Positions 1 through 5,680 of a stretch of 7,312 bases of DNA are shown one piece after another. The stretch covers positions 1 to 7,312 of the forward strand of contig CAYMBJ010000127.1 in NCBI GenBank assembly GCA_964388665.1, read 5' to 3'. A model generated the notes under the pieces. That model saw only the letters and a list, made by a program, of their open reading frames with translations, had not been told where the DNA came from and made no database searches. Every line of letters starts with the position of its first letter. Positions within the stretch are counted from its first letter, which is position 1. The position numbers were made by a program, and so were the translations under genes. The stretch comes from CALCCV01 sp964388665 (GTDB taxonomy: Bacteria > Bdellovibrionota > Bdellovibrionia > Bdellovibrionales > Bdellovibrionaceae).

Positions 1-17
1 ATAGATCAAGCGCATCA

Positions 18-52
18 CTAAGTGTCAAATTATATATGACTCAGGACACTAG
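18..52. repeat. bulged inverted repeat at the 3' end of serA
   Basis: Bases 18-26 (CTAAGTGTC) can pair with 45-52 (GACACTAG) through eight base pairs with one bulged A, leaving an AT-rich 18-nt loop. The repeat covers the serA stop codon at 49-51. There is no T-run on either strand, so it is not a classical intrinsic terminator. It could be a weak 3' stem-loop of the serA message or chance. Nothing else is seen in the first 48 bases. Confidence 0.25.
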
Positions 53-1269
53 CTATCAACAAAAAGCAAGCGGGTCTTCAAACTGCGCGGCAGCTTGCTG
101 ATCTTTGTGACCAACCGATCTATGTCTGGGCCGGCAACATCTGTAACAATGTACCCTATGAGCCCGGCCGTAGAAAGGTGCTGTCCAACGATATTGGCAC
201 CGTGACTTGAGATAACACTGTTAATCTCTCCTAGCACGCCTGGTTCATTGCGATGAACATTGATAAAGCGATAGCAATCAACAGCAGGCGGCAAATCGGC
301 AATCGGAAAATTCACGGAACCCGCAGTCGAGCCATAGAGCAAGAACTTGCGAAAGCTGTCGGCCACTTCCACACCAATATTGTATTGTGCTTCTTCTGTG
401 CTGCCGCCAATGTGCGGAGTAAGAATAACGTTGGCCACAGTTTGCAAAGGCGATACAAATTTCTCTTTATTGGACGCTGGCTCCACAGGAAACACGTCGA
501 TCGCGCATCCGCCCAGGTGGTTGGATTTGAGCGCTTGAACCAATTCTTCTATATCCACAACTGTGCCACGACTAGCATTGATAAAGTATGCGCCCTTCTT
601 CATCATCTGAAACTCTTGCTTTCCCATCATATTTTTTGTGAGGGGGGTTTCAGGCACATGAAGCGTAACAAAATCAGCAACTTTGAGCAAATCCTCAACT
701 CTTGCCATAGCAACGGCATTCCCGAGTGGTAGCTTTTTAACAATATCAAAAAATACGACCTTCAGACCAATGGCCTCAGCCATGACTGAGAGCTGGCTCC
801 CGATATGACCGTAGCCAATGATTCCCAGCGTTTTACCGCGAACCTCGCGTGCCCCAGTGGCCGACTTTATCCAGTCCCCCCTGTGTGCACCGGTGTTGCG
901 ATCTCCGAGCTGGCGCGCCAAACAGATCATTTCGGCAATCACAAGCTCCGCAACACTGCGGGTATTAGCATGTGGAGCATTGAACACTGGCACTCCCAAT
1001 TTTTGAGAATGATCAAGATCGATTTGATTGGTGCCAATACAAAAAGCGCCAATACAATCTAAGTCTTTTCCTGCTTCCAATACGGCAGCTGTGACCTGGG
1101 TCTTGGAGCGAATTCCCAGGACATTGTACTGCGGCAGTAGCCCCACCAGTTCTTCTTCTGATGGTGAATGTGACAAGAGTGTAATCTCAAAGCCTTCTGA
1201 CTCCAGCCGGCTCTTAGCAACGGGATGGATCGCTTCAACCAATAATATTTTTTTCATCAGTTTTCTCAT
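49..1269 (-). CDS. serA: D-3-phosphoglycerate dehydrogenase (ACT-domain type)
   Basis: SerA oxidises 3-phosphoglycerate to 3-phosphohydroxypyruvate with NAD in the cytoplasm, the first step of serine synthesis. The 406-residue product follows E. coli SerA (about 410 aa) along its whole length. Visible marks are the substrate-side GIRSKT (52-57), FCIGTNQID (76-84), the Rossmann motif GYGHIG (152-157), and the catalytic set R234 (NASRG), E263 (PVEP) and H286 (TPHIGGST). A C-terminal ACT domain spans about 333-404. There H339, N341 and N359 match the positions that bind the inhibitor serine in E. coli, so feedback inhibition is expected. The ASB intervening domain of long SerA proteins is absent. 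The start is uncertain: a second ATG at 1257 (MKKILLVEA) gives 402 aa, and the only Shine-Dalgarno-like GAGG (1271-1274) is too close to the first ATG and rather far from the second. The gene is divergent from the operon at 1376. Function is very likely right. Confidence 0.97.
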   Translation of the reverse strand: MRKLMKKILLVEAIHPVAKSRLESEGFEITLLSHSPSEEELVGLLPQYNVLGIRSKTQVTAAVLEAGKDLDCIGAFCIGTNQIDLDHSQKLGVPVFNAPHANTRSVAELVIAEMICLARQLGDRNTGAHRGDWIKSATGAREVRGKTLGIIGYGHIGSQLSVMAEAIGLKVVFFDIVKKLPLGNAVAMARVEDLLKVADFVTLHVPETPLTKNMMGKQEFQMMKKGAYFINASRGTVVDIEELVQALKSNHLGGCAIDVFPVEPASNKEKFVSPLQTVANVILTPHIGGSTEEAQYNIGVEVADSFRKFLLYGSTAGSVNFPIADLPPAVDCYRFINVHRNEPGVLGEINSVISSHGANIVGQHLSTAGLIGYIVTDVAGPDIDRLVTKISKLPRSLKTRLLFVDS

Positions 1270-1280
1270 TCCTCAAAACA

Positions 1281-1312
1281 AGTGATCCATCAAATGAATC
1301 TGACAAATCACT
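1281..1312. repeat. inverted repeat AGTGAT/ATCACT in the serA leader
   Basis: AGTGAT at 1281-1286 is matched by its inverse ATCACT at 1307-1312 with 20 nt between them. It lies just upstream of serA, probably in its promoter or 5' leader. It could be a regulator half-site pair or an RNA stem, but six base pairs in AT-rich DNA may also arise by chance. Confidence 0.2.
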
Positions 1313-1330
1313 AATGAATTCTCATTTATT
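1300..1330 (+). promoter_or_regulatory. candidate sigma-70-type promoter for the response-regulator operon
   Basis: CTGACA at 1300-1305 matches five of six bases of the -35 consensus. TTTATT at 1325-1330 matches four of six of the -10 consensus, with a long 19-nt spacer. Transcription would begin near 1337, leaving a leader of about 40 nt before the GTG at 1376. A small inverted repeat, AATGA (1313-1317) and TCATT (1322-1326), lies in the spacer and could be an operator. I see no GG-N10-GC sigma-54 promoter in this gap, so the operon does not obviously activate itself. Confidence 0.3.
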
Positions 1331-1338
1331 ACCAACAA

Positions 1339-1355
1339 CGTGGTGCAAAAGTTCT
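1339..1355 (+). repeat. 17-nt element, copy 1 (upstream of the operon)
   Basis: The sequence CGTGGTGCAAAAGTTCT matches 5573-5589 at 15 of 17 positions in the same orientation. It ends 20 nt before the response-regulator start codon. A further CTAGCA follows at 1368-1373, as it does after copy 2 at 5600-5605, with a 2-nt difference in spacing. It is a candidate shared control site of unknown function. Confidence 0.4.
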
Positions 1356-1375
1356 TCTAAGTTTCCACTAGCAGG

Positions 1376-2746
1376 GTGACAATTGTTTTCATAGTGGTCA
1401 ATAGCGCAAGTTTTCAACTTTTGGTCGTAGACGATGATATGCTAATTCATCAAGCTATTAGGCAGAGCGTGCCTAGTTGTTGGAGAACTTTGCATGCTCG
1501 AAAGATGAGCGAAATTCCAGAGCGCAGTTTGATTCATGCCGCCATGGTGGACATGCACTTAGAAATAAAGAATCCGCAGCCTTTGGGATTGGAAGTTATC
1601 AAGAAGTTGTCGCTGAGTCATCCCCAGTGCGAAATCGTTGCCATGTCTGGTGACCTAGACCGCCAACTAATGGAAAAATGTCTTCATGCTGGGGCGCAGA
1701 GGTATTTGGCCAAGCCCCTGTCCTTTGAGGAACTCTCGCTTGTCTTAGGCAAAATAGAAGCGCTATGGCGACTACGGAGCTTTGATCTGCGATCGCAATC
1801 TTTTAAAGCACGATGGATCGGGACCTCTGAGGCTTCGCAAAGTGTTTTGAAGCAAGTGGCGGCACTCAAAGGCGAAGAAAATGCTGTGCTGATTGAGGGT
1901 GAAACGGGAACAGGCAAAGAGGTGATCGCCTCTCTTTTGCATCAACAGGAGGGCACACGCCCCTTGGTGTCGATCAATATCGCGGCCATCCCTGAAAATC
2001 TATTTGAGTCAGAGCTCTTTGGTCATGTCAAAGGCGCCTTCACTGGCGCAGATCAAAACAAGATGGGCCTGGTTGAAGCTGCTAACAGTGGTGATTTATT
2101 TTTAGACGAAATTGAAGCCTTGCCAACTTCCCAACAAGTCAAACTGCTGCGCTTTTTAGAATCCGGTGAGTTTCGTAGAGTGGGCTCAAAAGAAATTTCT
2201 TATGCACAGGCTCGCGTGATTGTAGCCTCCAATATTCCCCTAAAAAAGTTGGTAGAAGAGAATAAATTTCGCGATGATCTGTACTTTCGCCTGGCATCTC
2301 ATCGCATTGTCATTGCACCGCTTCGTGAGCGAACTGAAGATCTGGAGGCCTTGGCTCAATATTTTATTGAAACCAGTCGCCCCAAGCGTTTTAAAACTTT
2401 GGGCGCTGACGCCATCGCCGAATTAAAACAATACCAATGGCCAGGAAATGTGCGTGAATTGAAGCGGATCATTGAACAGCTGCTGTTGGCCTCACCTCTT
2501 CCCGTCATTCGCGCCGAGGATGTCCGACGTCTGATTGGCGAAAGCGGCACACTCCAGTCAAGCAGCTCTGTCCCTGATTTCAGCTTAGGTCTAACAAAAC
2601 TTATGGCCGACTATGAAGCCGCCATCCTGCGTGCAGTTATTGGACAGACCTCTTCAATTGATGAAGCGGCCAACCAGCTGCAGATCTCCAGATCAAATAT
2701 GTACAAAAAAATCAAAGACTACGAAATCTCGGAGGAAAAGCAATAA
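1376..2746 (+). CDS. sigma-54-dependent response regulator (NtrC family)
   Basis: This is a 456-residue three-domain transcription activator. The receiver domain (about 13-130) has acidic-pocket residues D19 and D20, phospho-acceptor D59 (MVDMH), switch S91 and K113 (LAKP), so it should accept phosphate from a histidine kinase; no kinase lies in the window. The AAA+ domain (about 145-375) has Walker A GETGTGKE (175-182), an intact GAFTGA loop for sigma-54 contact (220-225), Walker B with D244 and E245 (LFLDE), arginines R299 and R305, and the sensor-II region WPGNVREL (355-362). A Fis-type helix-turn-helix occupies about 427-450. Every catalytic motif is present, so it should be a working enhancer-binding protein. 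The start is GTG with only a weak AGCAGG-like site directly before it. A second in-frame GTG at 1394 would remove six hydrophobic residues and still keep the receiver. Its stop overlaps the next start by 1 nt. Its target promoters are unknown. Confidence 0.95.
   Translation: MTIVFIVVNSASFQLLVVDDDMLIHQAIRQSVPSCWRTLHARKMSEIPERSLIHAAMVDMHLEIKNPQPLGLEVIKKLSLSHPQCEIVAMSGDLDRQLMEKCLHAGAQRYLAKPLSFEELSLVLGKIEALWRLRSFDLRSQSFKARWIGTSEASQSVLKQVAALKGEENAVLIEGETGTGKEVIASLLHQQEGTRPLVSINIAAIPENLFESELFGHVKGAFTGADQNKMGLVEAANSGDLFLDEIEALPTSQQVKLLRFLESGEFRRVGSKEISYAQARVIVASNIPLKKLVEENKFRDDLYFRLASHRIVIAPLRERTEDLEALAQYFIETSRPKRFKTLGADAIAELKQYQWPGNVRELKRIIEQLLLASPLPVIRAEDVRRLIGESGTLQSSSSVPDFSLGLTKLMADYEAAILRAVIGQTSSIDEAANQLQISRSNMYKKIKDYEISEEKQ
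2731..2736 (+). promoter_or_regulatory. ribosome binding site of the CdsA-like gene
   Basis: GGAGGA lies inside the last codons of the response regulator, about 10 nt before the ATG at 2746. It supports that start and the TAATG stop-start overlap. Confidence 0.75.
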
Positions 2747-3654
2747 TGGATGCCTCTTGGTCAAGCCCCATTTACCGCGAAACCGTTGCCATCGTCTTGT
2801 CGATACTGTTTGTCTCGGGATTTATCGTATTCTTGTTGCGCAAAAAAAATTATTATTTCATCACCGCCTGGGCGAGCATTCGCACCTGGTTGGTGGTGGC
2901 ACCATTGCTGATGGTGCTCTTTGGCTTGCCTGCACCTTGGCCCTTTGTGTGTCTCACGGCGTTGGCAGTGTTTGGCGCAAAAGTATTCTTTCAACTGATC
3001 GGGATGTACCATCGCAACTTTTTTGTATTGATCTGCTATGCCGGAATCGTGGCGTTGGGCTTTGCAAGTTATTATGATCGATGGGATCTGTTCAATCAAA
3101 TGCCAATGATGGTTTTGGGTGCCAGCTTATTTGTGCCATTGATCAGAAATAATTACAAACAGATGATTCAGTATATCTCTTTAACACTTCTCGCTTTCAT
3201 CTTCTTGGGTTGGTCATTCATGCACTTGGGTCTGATACTGAACTTTCCCTCAGGTGTCTTTCAGGTGATGTATTTGGTCGTGCTATTAGAGTTTTGCGAC
3301 AATACCAATCTAGCCATCGGCCGATACTTTCGTGGACCAAAGCTGTTCAACCGCATCAATCCGCGACGAAGCCTCTGGGGCACTGTGGTTTCCATACTGC
3401 TAACTCTAGGTTTGGCATACCTGATGCGCGAGATGCTGCCCACCCAATCTGAGCAGTACTGGTTGGCCTCGGGTCTCGTGGCCAGTATCGGCGGAATGTT
3501 TGGAGATTTGGTGATGACTGTGGTAAGAAAAGACGCAGGCGTGAAAGTGGTGGGCCCCTTCGTGCTGGGTCGTGGAGATTATTTACAGCGCATGGATCGT
3601 TTGATTTTTGTGGCGCCGATTTATTATTATGTGATGAGGTGGTTGCACGGATGA
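2746..3654 (+). CDS. CdsA-like phosphatidate cytidylyltransferase with altered signature
   Basis: This is a 302-residue polytopic inner-membrane protein with about eight hydrophobic helices, for example near 13-31, 65-85, 93-109, 142-165, 210-227, 238-258 and 284-300. CdsA enzymes make CDP-diacylglycerol from phosphatidic acid and CTP. Family marks are EFCDNTNLAIGR (182-193), NPRRSLWG (205-212), where the family usually has SPxKTxEG, and the C-terminal signature GDLVMTVVRKDAGVK (253-267) followed by GRGDYLQRMD (275-284). The usual signature reads KD, then PGHGG and DRxD. Here these are K267-V268, GRGD and QRMD, so several normally invariant charged residues differ. Overall layout resembles the YnbB-type CdsA paralogue of E. 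coli more than housekeeping CdsA. It may use a different lipid or have changed activity. It overlaps its upstream neighbour by 1 nt and plsC by 4 nt, so translation is probably coupled. Family is sure; exact reaction is not. Confidence 0.88.
   Translation: MDASWSSPIYRETVAIVLSILFVSGFIVFLLRKKNYYFITAWASIRTWLVVAPLLMVLFGLPAPWPFVCLTALAVFGAKVFFQLIGMYHRNFFVLICYAGIVALGFASYYDRWDLFNQMPMMVLGASLFVPLIRNNYKQMIQYISLTLLAFIFLGWSFMHLGLILNFPSGVFQVMYLVVLLEFCDNTNLAIGRYFRGPKLFNRINPRRSLWGTVVSILLTLGLAYLMREMLPTQSEQYWLASGLVASIGGMFGDLVMTVVRKDAGVKVVGPFVLGRGDYLQRMDRLIFVAPIYYYVMRWLHG
3636..3642 (+). promoter_or_regulatory. ribosome binding site that sets the plsC start
   Basis: GAGGTGG lies 8-11 nt before the ATG at 3651. 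It overlaps the alternative in-frame GTG at 3639, which could not use it. This favours ATG 3651 and the ATGA overlap with the preceding stop. Confidence 0.65.
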
Positions 3655-4472
3655 GTTATGTAAATCGGAAAGCGCTTAAACCTTGGACCTACGACAATGA
3701 GCAATGGACCAAGCTACCAAGCTATTTGCGACATTTGCCCCTGTTCACGCGAAATACCGACTGGATGAGTATTTTTTTTCGAATTCTGTGGTCCTTTATC
3801 CTGCAGGACATTTGTTTTAAGCTTTATGTCCGCCTCAAAGTCAAAGGCACCACATTTAAGAGTTTGTATCGTGATTATCCCAAATTGATTCTGATCTCCA
3901 ATCATGCCAGCCACTTGGATGCCACGTCCATTGCGGCCGCAGTGCCTCGTCGCTACTGGACGTCGCTGTATATAGCTGCAGCAAAGGACTATTTTTTTTC
4001 CAATCCTTTCTTTGCGTTTTTTTCTAAGCACTGCTTAGGTGCCATCCCGATTGATCGCAAAGATCGGCGCGGCGAGGCCATCAATTTGACCATTCATTTG
4101 CTCCGAACTCTGCCACGAATGTGGTTGATCTGGTTTCCCGAAGGCACTCGCAGTCAAGACGGCAAGATCCATGATTTCAAAAGAGGCGTCAGTATTTTTT
4201 CGGAGCAAACCAAAACACCAATTCTGTTTTTATACATCGATGGCAATACCCGCCTGTGGCCAAAGGGCAAGGCCGTCCCAAAACCTGGATCACTCACTGT
4301 TCACGTCGGACCTGTACAGCAGCCCGGCCCGATCAAAGATGTCTATGCCTCCTACAAGCAGTGGGTAAAGACCATTGCCCCAGATTCTTTCGCTGATGAC
4401 GTTGATGATTTAGAAAAAACAAACAAGGCACCCACAGACACATCACCCACATCACACGGGGAGGATTTTTAA
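3651..4472 (+). CDS. plsC: 1-acyl-sn-glycerol-3-phosphate acyltransferase (PlsC/LPLAT family)
   Basis: PlsC-type enzymes transfer an acyl chain to the 2-position of lysophosphatidic acid, giving phosphatidic acid, at the inner face of the cytoplasmic membrane. The product is 273 residues from ATG 3651. Motif I is NHASHLD (84-90) with catalytic H85 and D90, motif II is GAIPIDR (130-136), motif III is FPEGTRS (162-168), and a motif IV-like TPILF begins at 189. A hydrophobic stretch near 40-57 probably anchors it. The last 25 residues form a charged Thr/Ser/Pro-rich tail not needed for the fold. Its product would be the substrate of the CdsA-like protein encoded just upstream, and the two genes overlap by 4 nt. 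Three runs of seven or eight T occur in the coding sequence. The acceptor could be another lysolipid, since the family is broad. An upstream GTG at 3639 would add four residues and is less likely. Confidence 0.93.
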   Translation: MSYVNRKALKPWTYDNEQWTKLPSYLRHLPLFTRNTDWMSIFFRILWSFILQDICFKLYVRLKVKGTTFKSLYRDYPKLILISNHASHLDATSIAAAVPRRYWTSLYIAAAKDYFFSNPFFAFFSKHCLGAIPIDRKDRRGEAINLTIHLLRTLPRMWLIWFPEGTRSQDGKIHDFKRGVSIFSEQTKTPILFLYIDGNTRLWPKGKAVPKPGSLTVHVGPVQQPGPIKDVYASYKQWVKTIAPDSFADDVDDLEKTNKAPTDTSPTSHGEDF

Positions 4473-4494
4473 TGACAACTTCACCAACATCTCA
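4440..4494 (+). repeat. imperfect direct repeat across the plsC/hydrolase junction
   Basis: Bases 4440-4456 and 4478-4494 agree at 14 of 17 positions. In their own frames both copies encode Thr-Ser-Pro-Thr-Ser, in the PlsC tail (264-268) and near the hydrolase N-terminus (3-7). The ribosome binding site and stop-start overlap lie between them. Confidence 0.45.
4458..4464 (+). promoter_or_regulatory. ribosome binding site of the MBL-fold hydrolase gene
   Basis: GGGGAGG sits 7 nt before the ATG at 4472 and inside the end of plsC. It strongly supports this start, and with it the low-complexity N-terminal extension of the hydrolase. Confidence 0.8.
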
Positions 4495-5458
4495 GCAGGT
4501 ACCAGAAAAAGGAACGCCGCCAGGGACTCAACAAACACCCACTCAGGCACCTTTAAAAAATGGAAATTCAGATTTTCGCAAGATTCCACTAAAAATAGGT
4601 GACTATGAATTGCACCCCATCCCGACTGGGGAGTTTGGCTTGGATGGCGGCGCCATGTTCGGCACAGTCCCCAAGGTGCTCTGGGAAAAGTCCAATCCTC
4701 CTGACGAGCAAAATCGCATCCCCATGGAAGCACGGGCCTTGCTGCTCAAAAGCTCTAAACACATTATTTTGATTGATGTGGGCAATGGCCAAGATTTTGA
4801 AGAAAAGTATGGCGATAAACTCGGAAAGAAATTTGCACAGATCTATGCAATGAAACCAGATGGCAACTCGCTTTTAAAAAGTCTAAGCCACCACGGCGTG
4901 ACGCCAGACAAGGTCACACATGTGATTCTGACTCATCTGCACTTTGACCATGCGGGCGGCGCCACCTGCTGGCGGGATAACAAAGTGCAAGCCCAGTTTC
5001 CCAATGCAAAATACTATGTGCAAAAAGGCAACTTCGATCATGCTCGCACCCCAAATCTCCGCGAAAGAGCGAGCTATTTTGAAGTCAACTATATGCCACT
5101 CAAGGAATCTGGCCAACTCCATCTGCTCGAAGGTGAAGTTGAAATCCTTCCGGGAATTTCGACTCTCCTCTCTCATGGTCACACATCCTATCACCAAATG
5201 ATCAAAATCAGCGACGGCAACACCACACTCTTATATTGTGGCGACGTCGTGCCGACCTCCAGCCACGTGCGCTCAGCATGGATCATGGGATACGATCTCG
5301 AGCCACTAACGATCATTGATGAAAAGCGAAAGATTTTAGAAAAGGCCGCTCGTGAGAATTGGTTTCTATTTTTCGAACATGATCCCTACTGCAATATGGC
5401 CACGGTCGAAAAGGTCAAAGACGACTATGCTGTCTCCGAGCGCTTGGTCTTGACGTGA
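4472..5458 (+). CDS. metallo-beta-lactamase-fold hydrolase, lactonase-like
   Basis: This is a 328-residue hydrolase with a complete two-metal site: HLHFDH (155-160, the HxHxDH motif), H237 in SHGHT, D258 in CGDVV and H303 in FEHD. The segment LDGGAMFGTVPKVLW (57-71) is typical of the MBL group that holds YtnP-type N-acyl-homoserine lactonases and methyl-parathion-hydrolase-like enzymes. Ester or lactone hydrolysis is therefore the best guess, but the substrate cannot be read from the sequence. The first 30 or so residues are rich in Thr, Pro and Gln, with no hydrophobic signal, so the protein is probably cytoplasmic and the tail disordered. It starts on the last base of the plsC stop (TAATG), making it the last gene of the operon. 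Its link to lipid synthesis is unclear: it might cleave an acyl-ester or lactone signal, or a lipid product of the pathway. Fold and metal site are certain; role is inference. Confidence 0.9.
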   Translation: MTTSPTSQQVPEKGTPPGTQQTPTQAPLKNGNSDFRKIPLKIGDYELHPIPTGEFGLDGGAMFGTVPKVLWEKSNPPDEQNRIPMEARALLLKSSKHIILIDVGNGQDFEEKYGDKLGKKFAQIYAMKPDGNSLLKSLSHHGVTPDKVTHVILTHLHFDHAGGATCWRDNKVQAQFPNAKYYVQKGNFDHARTPNLRERASYFEVNYMPLKESGQLHLLEGEVEILPGISTLLSHGHTSYHQMIKISDGNTTLLYCGDVVPTSSHVRSAWIMGYDLEPLTIIDEKRKILEKAARENWFLFFEHDPYCNMATVEKVKDDYAVSERLVLT

Positions 5459-5484
5459 GTTGCTGCCCCCCTTTCGGATCAATG

Positions 5485-5500
5485 TGGCAAAAAACTTTCC
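5485..5500 (+). promoter_or_regulatory. weak sigma-54 promoter-like site
   Basis: TGGCAA (5485-5490), five spacer bases, then TTTCC (5496-5500) resembles the -24/-12 consensus TGGCAC-N5-TTGCW. The -24 GG is intact, but the -12 element has TC where GC is expected, a serious fault. It lies about 180 nt before the secreted-protein gene. An 8-nt palindrome CGGCGCCG follows at 5508-5515. Confidence 0.2.
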
Positions 5501-5572
5501 ATTTTCCCGGCGCCGACAATCTCAATGACCGCAACTGATCTCAGGGCGTCACTAGCCTTCTATTCGACTATT

Positions 5573-5589
5573 CGTGGTGCAGACGTTCT
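5573..5589 (+). repeat. 17-nt element, copy 2 (upstream of the secreted-protein gene)
   Basis: CGTGGTGCAGACGTTCT agrees with 1339-1355 at 15 of 17 positions, same strand. It lies 91 nt before the ATG at 5681. The rest of the 5459-5680 gap holds no convincing gene and no clear hairpin terminator after the hydrolase. Confidence 0.4.
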
Positions 5590-5605
5590 AGACCTAGGGC
5601 TAGCA
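5588..5605 (+). repeat. three CTAG tetramers at 6-nt spacing
   Basis: CTAG occurs at 5588-5591, 5594-5597 and 5600-5603, each exactly 6 nt apart. Another CTAG is at 5552-5555. CTAG is scarce in many bacterial genomes, so a phased triplet in a control region may be a protein-binding array. It directly abuts the 17-nt element. Confidence 0.35.
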
Positions 5606-5619
5606 AAAAGAATTATACT
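5589..5619 (+). promoter_or_regulatory. candidate sigma-70-type promoter for the secreted-protein gene
   Basis: TATACT at 5614-5619 matches five of six -10 bases. The best -35, TAGACC at 5589-5594, matches four of six with a 19-nt spacer. Transcription would start near 5626, about 55 nt before the ATG. The phased CTAG repeats would sit between -35 and -10, where a bound protein would affect polymerase. Confidence 0.35.
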
Positions 5620-5669
5620 TCGACTTCTCTTCCAACATGAATTTTATTTACAATGAAACCTATTGTTTT

Positions 5670-5677
5670 AAGGAGGT
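5670..5677 (+). promoter_or_regulatory. full-length ribosome binding site, short spacing
   Basis: AAGGAGGT is a perfect Shine-Dalgarno sequence. Only 3 nt separate it from the ATG at 5681, shorter than usual, but the signal peptide that begins there confirms the start. Confidence 0.8.
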
Positions 5678-5680
5678 CTA

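Noticed and set aside
253..732. 159-codon open frame on the plus strand within serA
   Set aside because: It lies wholly opposite a certain gene with full family similarity and shows no domain or ribosome binding site; it is a shadow frame.
1361..1383. FliA-like promoter (AAGTTT ... GGTGACAA) just before the regulator
   Set aside because: The -10 part matches only five of eight bases and would overlap the annotated start codon; no motility genes are nearby.
2613..3077. 154-codon plus-strand frame across the regulator/CdsA junction
   Set aside because: It overlaps two well-supported genes in another frame and its translation has no recognisable features.
5508..5515. Palindrome CGGCGCCG as a terminator after the hydrolase gene
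   Set aside because: It has no loop and is not followed by a T-run; it might be a protein site, but there is no ground to call a terminator.
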